A DNA stretch of 64,000 bases. Source: Bemisia tabaci (taxonomy: Eukaryota; Arthropoda; Insecta; Hemiptera; Aleyrodidae). This document shows positions 47,367 through 57,113 of this stretch, in pieces (position 1 is the stretch's first letter; every line of letters starts with the position of its first letter). Location of the stretch: assembly GCF_918797505.1 (NCBI RefSeq), contig NC_092793.1:49733658-49797657 (forward strand), given 5' to 3'. The notes beneath the pieces were generated by a model that did no database searches, was not told the DNA's origin, and was given only the letters and a program-made list of their open reading frames with translations. Made by a program: the position numbers and the translations under genes.

Positions 47367-47923
47367 AGTTGTTCCTATTTTCAAAATGAAATGCAATATT
47401 CACTTTCAAATTTAATTTATCCAGAAGAACGAGCAACCTCTGCTACTTAAATAGGTCTTTTACATACTATAGACACAGCCGAATGGTCAGATTTTTGCGA
47501 ATGAAAACTCACAAAGATAAATGGATAAAATGGCTATTTTTTGGTAGCTACCAGTGATCATGTTGGCCAAGGGGAAGTTGTGAGGAAACTTGACAAAAAA
47601 GAATAAACAATTTCGCAAACTACGAGGGGCGTTCAATAAGTAAGTATCCCCCCTCTCTAAAATCCATAAGAATGGACCAATTTTAAAAAACTTGGGCTCA
47701 AAATCTTCCTTAGGATATTTTGAGTTCAACAAAACAAACCGCAACAAAATCGGACTATGTGCGGCCGAACGCGAGCCGTTTGAACGCGCCGAGGTGCTCG
47801 ACGCTCCCGCCGAATCCGCGAGGATTTGAAGTCCGCTACAGGAGAAGAGCTTCTCTGCCAAAGCCTCAGTCGTTCATCACTGACGAAAAATCAAAGAAAT
47901 TTTTGTAGAATAAGGGGCTTACC

Positions 47924-48118
47924 TCACTTCTCCACATAACCAACTCGATCCAAGCAAGTCTGATACTGAGACTAAGACTAAGAGAACAGCTTTTGGATGC
48001 CTCGTGCGTGGAAGTCTCTCAGCTGACCGCGGATGAAAGAGTGGACGGCTTGTTTGACCTCTTCCACTGATTCAAAATTAACTCCTCCGAATTCAGATTT
48101 CAGATACGATAATAAATG
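47924..48118 (-). pseudogene. Mariner transposase C-terminal fragment, left arm
   Basis: Mirror image of the plus-strand fragment at 48133-48327. On the minus strand it reads HLLSYLKSEFGGVNFESVEE and onward to CLDRVGYVEK and a stop. It shares the same two in-frame stop codons as the right arm. It differs from the right arm at a few residues next to the centre (LLSY against LFPF, EF against EL) and at one base further out. See the right-arm entry for the family comparison. Confidence 0.8.
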
Positions 48119-48132
48119 GCAAACCAGACCAC

Positions 48133-48327
48133 CATTTATTCCCGTTCCTGAAATCTGAACTTGGAGGAGTTAATTTTGAATCAGTGGAAGAGGTCAAACA
48201 AGCCGTCCACTCTTTCATCCGCGGTCAGCTGAAAGACTTCCACGCACGAGGCATCCAAAAGCTGTTCTCTTAGTCTTAGTCTCAGTATCAGACTTGCTTG
48301 GATCGAGTTGGTTATGTGGAGAAGTGA
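48133..48327 (+). pseudogene. Mariner transposase C-terminal fragment, right arm
   Basis: The frame reads HLFPFLKSELGGVNF, then ESVEEVKQAVHSF and FHARGIQKL, and closes with CLDRVGYVEK and a TGA at 48325-48327. This is the pattern of the C-terminus of mariner transposases, which typically show HLFP-LK--L-G--F, then GI-KL--RW-KC and GDYVEK before the stop. Between GIQKL and CLDRVG two TAG codons (48271 and 48277) fall in frame, inside a short run of CTTAGT-like hexamers, as if a small expansion broke the frame. Only about 65 of roughly 340-350 residues remain, so there is no active enzyme. The mirror copy is in the left arm. Confidence 0.82.
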
Positions 48328-48628
48328 GGTAAGCCCCTTATTCTACAAAAATTTCTTTGATTTTTCGTCAGTGATGAACGACTGAGGCTTTGGCAGAGAA
48401 GCTCTTCTCCTGTAGCGGACTTCAAATCCTCGCGGATTCGGCGGGAGCGTCGAGCACCTCGGCGCGTTCAAACGGCTCGCGTTCGGCCGCACATAGTCCG
48501 ATTTTGTTGCGGTTTGTTTTGTTGAACTCAAAATATCCTAAGGAAGATTTTGAGCCCAAGTTTTTTAAAATTGGTCCATTCTTATGGATTTTAGAGAGGG
48601 GGGATACTTACTTATTGAACGCCCCTCG

Positions 48629-49024
48629 TAGTAAAATCAAAACTAATGAAATAATCACTTCATGAATAATTTTGATTTTTTTAATCCATTGATAATTGAA
48701 AACTCAATGAAATGCCGTTTGACCCAAATTCCATGCAAATTCTGTATAAATGACTTTACCACTGGAACAGGCAACAGGGCGACTCGTGCCTCTCTTGGTG
48801 GCGTTCTTTGGATTCTCGCAGAGCATCTGCAACATTTTTTCGGATCCTAAAAGTTGTCTCTTTTTTGCGATCGAAATTTCCGCATAATCTTCAGGGTGAT
48901 GGCTCTTTACCGATTCAAGACGCAACTGCGCGGATCTCCGAACGGTGAAGAGGAGATTTCGTGTTGTATCTGCCGTTTTTAAAACAGGTTCATGCCCTTT
49001 TTTAACTAATGTTTATCCATAACT
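48629..49024. other. Unique stretch, no gene seen
   Basis: About 400 bp between the mariner palindrome and a small MITE. No repeat partner and no recognised coding frame. Confidence 0.4.
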
Positions 49025-49146
49025 GGACGCATTTCTGCCAAACAGAACTATGTGCTTTAAGACATGAGCCCTGAGACCCATTAGGATATATACATAACAG
49101 GGCTCACGTCGTAATGCACATAGTTCCGTTCGGCAGAAATACGACC
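49025..49146. mobile_element. Small GGACGTATTTCTGCC foldback MITE
   Basis: GGACGCATTTCTGCCAAAC, AGAACTATGTGCTTTAAGAC at the left; GTAATGCACATAGTTCCG, TTCGGCAGAAATACGACC at the right. Arms about 50 bp in 122 bp. The centre is GAGACCCATTAGGATATA then CAGGGCTCACG. Flanks AACT and AACA differ by one base. Confidence 0.82.
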
Positions 49147-49520
49147 AACAGTCCTGGTCGATGACTCAGACTGACCCGCACTGCGCCGATCAGCGGATGT
49201 ACCGTAAGCATCGAGCATTCGTTCTTTTCTTTCATATATTTTTAATTTTTTAAATCACATAATATAAAGGCGTGTTGACAACTTTGATCATCGTCAAGAG
49301 CCGTTCAATTTAATTCGCGACATTTTTATGAGCTTTCCGAAGTATAAGTGCTTTCAAAAGCTCATTTAACGGTAAAACGATTTCTGAGAAAATTGACTGA
49401 AAAAACTGAGATTTTCGTTATCAAAGTTGCAAATTTCTATCAAGCGCTTTTAAAGTAAAAATACAGTTTGAAAAGTATTTTCATACTCCTGACCACCCGG
49501 GGAAGTCAAACCAGGAGGAC
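49147..49520. other. Unique AT-rich stretch
   Basis: No repeat partner and no coding signal. Its last 8 bases (49513-49520, AGGAGGAC) are the target site of the next element. Confidence 0.45.
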
Positions 49521-50425
49521 CAGGGCCGGATTTAGGGGGTGGCCACATGGGCCGCGGCCCATGGCGGCAAATTTTGTAATTTTTTTAAATGTAGCTATAA
49601 AGAAAAATCGGATTCAGAAAAAAAATTACGAACGAAAAAAGGTGACAAAATCTCTCGTTTTCTGAGAGTATATCTCTAATTTTGTCGTCTCTCTATGATG
49701 CAATAGACAGCACCTTTAATTAGTCGAGTTACAACTAAGAAAGAAACCGAACACGGAATTTGGCCTGAAACAGTACGGCGCAGAGAGCAATGATGACGAG
49801 AACTTGAGATGAAAAGGAGAAACCCTCGGCGCGGCGCGGCGGTCGGCATGTAACACATATTAGCGCCTACAAGACTGCATGAATACTTCACGCATTGCGT
49901 TAAAGACAGTGCGGTCACTGCGGTCAGCAGCGGGCGACGTGAGACGCATAGCGCCTACAAGACAGCATGAATACTTCACGCATTGCGTCAAACACAATGC
50001 GTGCAGCAGTGGTCGGCGTGAAACGCATTTAACACATAAAAGACTGTAGGAATACTTCACGCATTGCGTCAAACACAGTGCGGTCAGCGTGGCGCAGCTG
50101 CGGAAGTTAAAATTATTAAACCACATTTATGTTTGTTCTTTCACAATTTTTTCGTTCATTTCATACAAATGGAAAGCTTTATCCACACAGAGATACGTTT
50201 ACGGAACTTAATTTTCGCGCCAAGCCAAGTTCCGTGAACTTTTGCTAGTATAGTGTTGACAGGGCTTTCGCAAAAAATATGTCCAACACGAGTAAACGCG
50301 TCTCATGCACCCCTCCTCCTCCGGCACGTTCACTTGATGGTTTTCATTGAAGTTTCAAAACGAATGAGAAAGGGGCGGCAAAATAAAGGCGGCCCATGGG
50401 CGGCAATTAAGTAAATCCGGCCCTG
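49521..50425 (+). mobile_element. Non-autonomous hAT-like element, complete (905 bp)
   Basis: Begins CAGGGCCGGATTTAGGG and ends GTAAATCCGGCCCTG, a clear terminal inverted pair. Near each end GGCCGCGGCCCATGG pairs with GGCGGCCCATGGGCGG. Both flanks are AGGAGGAC (49513-49520, 50426-50433), a perfect 8-bp target duplication, the hallmark of hAT elements. Inside are three direct copies of a unit built on GCGCCTACAAGACTGCATGA and ACTTCACGCATTGCG (49863, 49950, about 50030; the third is altered), next to a CGGCGCGGCGCGGCGG block. No transposase frame, so it must be moved in trans. A truncated relative is at 26360. Confidence 0.92.
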
Positions 50426-51125
50426 AGGAGGACCAGATTCTTTAAGCTGGGGGAAAAATTGCAGTTACCTTTAGTGTCCCACAAACAGGTCCTTAGTTTG
50501 CAATGCATCTTCTTCTTGACAGAGTTCGTAAAGTTGCGTGTACATTCAATATTGTTAAGTCTTAAAAATGGTATTTAAAAAGTTTAAATCTTTCATTTTT
50601 GAAAAAAACATTTGTCAGGCTACAAACTTCAAATAGTTCTATTTTAATCTGACACTGCTGAGCGCAATATAATATCCTACTCTTGAAACAGTGATACCAA
50701 TCCCTTAATTTTGAGTTTCCCGGCCTAAGGTCCTATCCCCGTAAACGATCCCAAATTTAAACTATTATTTATGCCCGTGTCTCACTGAAGTCATTAAAAA
50801 AATGTACCGCCTGCCCTTCCTCACTCCACAATTGGAATACCTCCCACTTCATGTCTCCCCCAACGAGATAATGACTAGTGGTCCAAACATATCCCAAATT
50901 GTGCTTCCTAGAAACCCCAACAAAGAGAGCCTGTCATCGGATGGAAGCGATAATTTCACTCTGAACTATATTTTTCAGCGCGTGCGAGGAGGGGAGGAGG
51001 GACAAGGGGGTCACGAAAAATGATATAAATGGAAATAACCCCAAGAAGTAAAAGACGGTTGCAATATTTCATAGAATAAACTATGCTCCGAAGTTAGCCT
51101 CATTCAGATAGCTCTGTGGCGCTCG
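50426..51125. other. Unique stretch, no gene seen
   Basis: A 73-codon plus-strand frame at 50802-51023 (MYRLPFLTPQLEYLPLHVSP...) is not recognised and has no clear splice context. No repeat partner. Confidence 0.4.
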
Positions 51126-51266
51126 GAAAGGAACTACAATATCAGGCTCATACATAAAAACACCTATCTGCATAGGGAAACTAATGGCATATATGGACTA
51201 CATTTTGGAATTCGGAACTACAATTTCTGGCTCTGTTTAGAAATAAAGTACGTACCATTGGTTTTC
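51126..51266. repeat. Two half copies of the GGACTACATTTTGCAATT MITE
   Basis: GGAACTACAATATCAGGCTC, ATAGGGAAACTAATGGCATA (51130-51193) is followed directly by GGACTACATTTTGGAATTC, GGAACTACAATTTCTGGCTC and GTACCATTGGTTTTCC (to 51266). Both parts carry the same arm, with the inner AACTAATGG and CCATTGGTTTTCC facing each other, so the usual order of the element is disturbed. Confidence 0.6.
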
Positions 51267-51996
51267 CACTGGGGAAACAGTAACGTCGCTATCGTGACGT
51301 AAAGGCGCACCCCGATTCTTACGTGAGCCATGTTGTCTATATGACTCACAATCAGTTTGTCGGCACTATTGCAAGCTTTAGAAGCGATCAATTTCAAGCT
51401 TTTAGCATCATTAAATTGATTTAAAATATTTGAAAGTATTTTATCCCTATCTATCCTATTTCATCCCAACATATCCTGTTTTATCAATTTCTATCCCGTT
51501 TCAAACTGCGATTATTTCCCTTTTCTTAAAATTCCTCCCTTTTATTCTGATTAATATCAATACATCCCCTTTTTATCCGCGTGTATCCTGTTTTATAACG
51601 AATGCTATGTCGAAGATTTCATTTAGATTTCCCGAGGATTTTCAATGAGGTTTTTTGATTGGTTAATGAAAGGACCAATGAGAATGCAAATCGACACGAA
51701 CGTACACACAAAAAAAGGACTTAGCTCTTTTTAATATTGTCCGATAAGATTAGAAAGCGGTCACCATTGAGATGATATCAAAATCGATTTTTTCCTGTCT
51801 GAACAATTTAAGTTCCCACATTCACTAGCCTACATTGCGGGAGGTAGAGGGAAGGATGTATATATCCGGGAAGGATCATTAAGTGACAAAAGCGATTAGA
51901 GGCCATAGGTGGGGTTCGAGAGCGAGGGAGAAAAGGGGCCAGGTTATTTGTATTATATTTCTATTTTCGTGGGATGCTTGCGCGTGCAGTACTCTA
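51267..51996. other. Non-coding stretch with pyrimidine-rich degenerate repeat
   Basis: At 51437-51600 words of the type TATCCTGTTTTATC and TATCCCTATC recur. The open frame there reflects this bias. No gene seen. Confidence 0.4.
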
Positions 51997-52245
51997 CTGT
52001 GCTAAGGAAAAACGCCGTATGAACATTCGAGAGTTTCCAAATTCCCCTTGATCAAACATGTAGTTTTGACGACATTCATGCATATTTTTCCTAGAAATTT
52101 TCAGATATTTTAGATTAAATTGCATGCAAAATTTTCTAAAAGTGTTGGGGGAAAATAATTACAATTTGTCTGGTAAATTCGGTTTTTATCGATGGAAACT
52201 TGGCAACGTCTGAAGGTTCATACGGCGTTGTTTCTCAGCACGGTG
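51997..52245 (-). mobile_element. CTGCCG foldback MITE, copy 7 (inverted)
   Basis: CTGTGCTAAGGAAAAACGCC (three bases of the terminus lost), GAACATTCGAGAGTTTCC at the left; GGCAACGTCTGAAGG, CATACGGCG and CAGCACGGTGG at the right. The arm order shows minus orientation. Confidence 0.8.
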
Positions 52246-53924
52246 GCACTGGCCGGGGCTTAAAAGAAAAGTCGTCACCAATTTCATTAGAGCTGAGCTG
52301 CCGGTGCAATTTATTTGAGAACAGCTGCCATGGCCACCGCGCCACGCCGAGCTCTGCCGTGAGGGAGCATCTCAGGTTCCACGTGAACCTTGTTTTACAT
52401 TTAAATACATGCATTCTGGGGCTCTTGCGGAAACCGATATACGCCCTTACTTCAGAGAAACGACGATATATTAGAATAATGAAGACGATCGTGCTCAAAT
52501 CAGTGAGCACTTTCCGCACCTCCGTTGCCAACTCGGGAAATCCTCTCACCAGGATTGAATTTTCAAATTTTGCAGTTGTAAATTTAAAAAATATAAAAGA
52601 GTAAAGTTGGAAGGTTATGAAGATTTAAAGCTGTAAACTTTTATAGTTGAAAAATTGAAAGTTGTAAATTTGGAAATTCGTAAGATTTTAAGAGGGAGCA
52701 TTTCTGAGTGGTTATTTTCGTAAAATCATAAATTGATAAAATTGCAAATTCGTATGATTATAAAATTGTAATATTATTAGTTTTTTAACGTCAGTCGATA
52801 GTCAGGTGCCTTTTCCACTTGTACCTACGCGAGAAAAACACCACTTCTCAGAAAAAGTTTCTGATTGAATTGTCAATTTTATCAGTAACGGCCCTTCGTG
52901 ACCGGAAAAAGTAATTTAGTTACAGAATACTTAATATTCATCATGGTGGACTATGTACCAGACATGCAGTAATTATCAGATCATAGTATAGGTTCCATGA
53001 ACATTTTGGGATATAAAATGCCAAGAACTGTCACACCGAACCGGTGAAATGATGGTTAGAAGTTTATGATTAAAATACTCAGTTTTGTATTTATATCTAG
53101 ATTCAATTGAAAAAATCTGCTTCTTGCTATTATTGAATCGCTATTTAATCACAATTTATTGCTATCAATTTTCAATTTTTAAAAATTCTGCTTAATGGAT
53201 ATCACAACCCACAAAAATCTCAAACGTTCTGGAGAATGCAAATCAAAGTCAAAGCTATTAAAATGAGTTTCAGCAATCTAAGAAATTTTAATTCATCTCA
53301 TTTTTTTCGGGAATCTAAGACAACGCTGTGCCGTCTACAATTTTGGCAGCCTCTCGGAAACGGGAGTGCCCATTTTTAATAGTATAACGCCGAAGATAAG
53401 GAAGTACTTTCGCTGTCTCTTTTCCGGAATCTCTGAGGGGTCTAATATGATTTCGTGAGGCTTTCTTCAGGAACTAAGCCTGACGTTTTACAGGAAAGTA
53501 GTTGGCAGGCCCCGTGCTCTGTCAAACATTCATGAAATTATGGCTTGTTTTAAGGTGATCTTAGGAGTTTCAAATGGTTCTGTAAATCCAGCTCGCGACT
53601 CAAACCAAGTTTACTTCAAGTCGGAACGTGCCTTACTCTTCTTTTATAAATCCTCGTGACAAAAGCACCTTCCTGTTGCCATTATTTTCTCTACTTTATT
53701 TTTATATTACTATTTATCCGTCTTTGTCAGTATGGGGCTGTCTCTTTCTATAACTCCACGCGCAAATATATCTCGTTTCCTCAAAAGATAGAAGCATGTC
53801 TAACATAACTTGCCTTGCGATATTCTATAAATGCGTCTATCGAGGAATGAAAATACATTTTATCTCCCTGAAACCTTTCTGAGTGTGAAAATTTTTCCAA
53901 AAAAATATACACAACGGTAAAACC
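52246..53924. other. Non-coding stretch with an AT-rich degenerate repeat
   Basis: At 52560-52780 words like AGTTGTAAATTT and AAAATTGTAAATTCG recur with variable spacing. The open frames over 52235-52604, on both strands, overlap each other and have no recognised features. Confidence 0.4.
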
Positions 53925-54385
53925 GCAAAAACACGTAACTCACTTTTGGAATTATAAAATCTCCGACCCCATTTAATTTCATCCACGGAAAGCAAGCAAC
54001 ACTACTGCTAGAAAGTTTCACATAATACTATTCATACGGAGTAGAATAATCCAGGAAGTTTTGAGAAATAACATCGAGTATTTTCATATGAATAAAGTAT
54101 AGTTCTTGAAAAAATCGAAATATTTATGATTAAAAGTAAAACAAGTCCCAATGCATATATTGGGAAAAAATCGCTCCCGAATTCCAATATTTAAGCATGA
54201 GAAGTTAGTTAGAACTTTCTTTCCACCATAAGGATCCATGTAATGTCGAAACTTCAAACACGTATTTTCCGAAATAGCAAAAACTGCACTTATGCGCCTT
54301 GTGATCCAAGCCCCTCTTTTAGACAATATATTATATGACAAGAAGTCTGCAGGATCTTAAACCGAAAAACGCGTTTTTACAATTG
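53925..54385. mobile_element. Old CGTTTGCGACGT-family element, degenerate
   Basis: ACGTAACTCACTTTTGG, AAATCTCCGACCCC near the left resemble the ACATAACTCGTTTGCGG, AAATCTCCGCC end at 29660. TATGACAAGAAGTCTGC and AAACCGAAAAACGCG near the right resemble the other end at 29840. Heavily diverged and longer than the other copies. Confidence 0.4.
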
Positions 54386-54494
54386 TCGCATAAGTAACTG
54401 CTAACAGCTGTTCAGCAAGCTGAGATTAAAGGTAGTAATTTCAAGGAAGAAGAATTGCAACTTTCAACTCCATAAAAAGTACCTCAACACTAGC

Positions 54495-54840
54495 GAAACT
54501 CACCGAAACAAGCTCGGAGTCGAATCAAACTTTTCCCTGGTGCAATCGTGAGATCTGAGAGTGATACCACTATTCGACCACGTGGGAACGCGTGTTGCCT
54601 ACAATAAAATTTGAAGGCAAACCAGCAATGAGATAAAGTCACCGCTACACCCTTTTTTGCCCCAATGCAATCGTGACGCCTGAGAGTGATACCACTATTC
54701 GATCACGTGGGAGCTCGTATTGCCTACACTGGATACTGAAGGCAAACTGACCGTGAGCTAAACTCACCGTTCCACGCTCGATGGAGCCTTTGCCGATTTT
54801 TTCCTCGATCGATCGGAACCTCTGAGGGATACACTACTAT
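54495..54840 (+). repeat. Tandem repeat, about 125 bp unit, two full copies plus a part
   Basis: TGCAATCGTGAGATCTGAGA, GTGATACCACTATTCGACCA, CGTGGGAACGCGTGTTGCCT at 54541 recur at 54666 with few changes. A third partial unit (ATACACTACTATTC at about 54828) stops at the CTGCCG element inserted at 54842. Confidence 0.75.
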
Positions 54841-54841
54841 T

Positions 54842-55385
54842 CTGCCGTGCTAAGGAAGAACGCCGTATGAGCTTTCAGATGTCGCCAAATGTCCTTTGAT
54901 AAAACACGAATTTCCTAGTTAATTTATGAATATTTTCTCTCCAATTTTTCAGATGATTTTGCTCGCAATTTCACCTGAAGTTCCTGAAGTTCCTGATCTC
55001 CAGATCTCCTGAGGATCTCCAGATCTCCTGAAGATCTCCAGATCCCATTCGGTAAAATAAATTGCTCCTTTTTTTAGTGTTCATAGAAAACCGCTCAAAA
55101 TTTCAGCCTCTTAATTGGCTTTCAACGATGGGCTAATAGGTGTGATGTCGAGAAACGCCGATTGAAGTGTAGAAACTCTACCCTTCCTCAAAGAAACACT
55201 ACCTACATCTAACAGAGAAGACGTTTCCGTTTGAATTTTTGAGAGAATCATATTCGCAACTTCAAATTCATGTATTTGGAAATCTCAAGGACAAAGAATT
55301 TTGATTTCTCTCCAACAAATGTATTTAACTAGAGACAATTGGGAACGTTCGAATTTTCATGCGGCGTTCTTCCTGAGCACGGCAG
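54842..55385 (+). mobile_element. CTGCCG foldback MITE, copy 8 (enlarged)
   Basis: CTGCCGTGCTAAGGAAG at the left and GGGAACGTTCGAATTTTC, TCCTGAGCACGGCAG at the right. It is 544 bp rather than about 250 bp because of extra internal sequence. The interior includes a 19-bp direct repeat (GATCTCCAGATCTCCTGAG) of about 2.7 units at 54995-55046. Plus orientation. Confidence 0.8.
54995..55046 (+). repeat. 19-bp tandem repeat inside a MITE
   Basis: GATCTCCAGATCTCCTGAR starts at 54995, 55014 and 55033. The last unit is incomplete. Confidence 0.9.
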
Positions 55386-56860
55386 AGCTCATAACAAAAA
55401 TCAAATCGACTTCATTTCTTAAACAGTGAACTTCGGAAAAAATATTTTATTTGTGGTTGAATCTGGCATCGCACGCTCTCTTCGCGCGTAATCCTGCAAC
55501 AGCGCGTTTTGTTTCACTCGAAAAAATAAATCGATTTCGTATGTAGATTCGGATGTTAATAAAATATTTAATGGTTACCTGTGGCACTTTTTCTCTTTCT
55601 CTCAGTGGGAAACTGCGAGCGGCTAGCTCCACCCGTTCAAAAGTAGGCTCCTCCCAGCGTAAGACTTTAATTAAATACCTCCAAAATGACTTTGCGTGTT
55701 TTGTCAAGTTGTCTATACGCTGTTTTCGGCCCTTTTAAGGCCACGCTGTCAAACTTATCAGTATTTTAAAACACTTTTTATATTATACAAGACTGGAGAG
55801 TGAATTATACTCCAAATTTTCATTAAAATGATTATTACATTTTTTTCTTGAAAAAGGTTATTTTTTATGATAAAATTCCACGTAACGCTGAAAATACGGA
55901 CATAGCCCTCAATGGATCCGATTTAAAAGCAATATATTTCTAAAACCGCGAGTCAAATCTCAACCATATCCTAAATTTATATCAAGTAAGGACTTAGAAC
56001 AAATCTCTGTAAGTTTTTATAACTATTATTCATTAGATGTAAGACACACACATATTGTATAGTACTTGTACGTCATTTTTGACAATAAAATAATTTAAAC
56101 CAAAAAAAAAAAAACAGGTAAGGACATGCGAAATGCATTCACGCACCCCCTCACACACTACCATTTGACTATCACGTGGACGACAGGTGGGAACTTTCTT
56201 ACACTATAAGATGTCGAACATAATTTGTTCCGTATTTCATAACACAGACCTCCACAAGTGTACTAAATTTGAGTTCAAATTTCATCGATATTTTAGCGTC
56301 TCATTTTTTTCTCTCAAAAGAAAGACTAAAAGACTCACTCTACCCGATTCGCTCACATGGCAGCGTTGCGAGAGAACATAGAATTTTGGACACAGCGATT
56401 ACGGATTAGAATAAAAATGGATAGGTGAAATAAATATCGGGGCGGCCTTGTAGTTGTGCGGGTCGAAATAATAGATATAATTTCGGCTTCATTCCTACGG
56501 GCCAAACTGCCAGATTTCGCCTCTATCCACGGGCAGCATCGCTTTGTTTCAGAGCCAACTTGTCGTATCGTTGGTAAAAATTTACGGATTGAGCCTAAAT
56601 TCAATGGGATGGATTCGATGAATCGCAACCACGCTCTCCGGCCGGGCCATTAATTATTTATTTATGCGTGAGTAGTTCTAGTTGATACGTGCGTAGTTGA
56701 CATTCGAGATTTATTCTTGCGGGAGATTTGGACTTGTCTATCTTGTCTTTAAGCTTTGAGCGGGAACATGTGACGTTAGACTCTTCCTTGGGATTTTAGA
56801 TCCGTGCATTTTACACGATGCGTCATATGTTCGCACACTCTTTGACAGAGCTTATCAGCG
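55386..56860. other. AT-rich stretch with a possible retroelement 3' end
   Basis: GACAATAAAATAATTTAAACC runs into an A-rich stretch at about 56101-56115, in the manner of a polyadenylated insert. No coding body is recognisable upstream. Frames at 55447-55738 and 56353-56653 are unrecognised and overlap on both strands. Confidence 0.35.
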
Positions 56861-57113
56861 CTACCGTGCTAAGGAAAAACGCCGTATGAACATTCGAGAG
56901 TTGCCAAATTTCCTTCGATAAAATGTTTATTTTTGAGGAAAGTTATGTATATTTTTCATCGAAATTTTCAGGGACTCTAGGGGGAATTGCGAGCAAAATT
57001 ATATGAAAAATTGGAGGGAAAATATACATGAGTTTACCAGGAAATTCGTGTTTTATTTTAGGAAATTTGGCACCACCTGAAGGCTCATACGGCGTTTTTC
57101 CTTAGCATGGCAG
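56861..57113 (-). mobile_element. CTGCCG foldback MITE, copy 9 (inverted)
   Basis: CTACCGTGCTAAGGAAAAAC, GAACATTCGAGAGTTGCC at the left; GGCACCACCTGAAGG, CTCATACGGCG, CTTAGCATGGCAG at the right. AGCG flanks both ends (56857-56860, 57114-57117). Minus orientation. Confidence 0.88.

Larger units (their letters stand above)
47623..48628. mobile_element. Palindromic mariner-derived element (two 3' ends head to head)
   Basis: TA dinucleotides flank both ends (47621-47622 and 48629-48630). Both termini read CGAGGGGCGTTCAATAAGTA inward, the look of mariner terminal repeats. The element is two 496 bp arms (47623-48118 and 48133-48628) around a 14 bp spacer. The arms look identical by eye except for one base near 48227 and several within about 30 bp of the spacer. 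Each arm contains the broken C-terminal end of a transposase, a roughly 300 bp trailer and the terminus. The 5' part of the gene, including the DNA-binding and catalytic parts, is absent. A transcript across it would form a very long hairpin. Confidence 0.88.

Noticed and set aside
47720..48531. Two identical 62-codon frames in opposite orientation, and larger frames of 91-124 codons
   Set aside because: They are antisense or trailer frames in the two mirror arms of the mariner palindrome; identity reflects the palindrome, not a duplicated gene.
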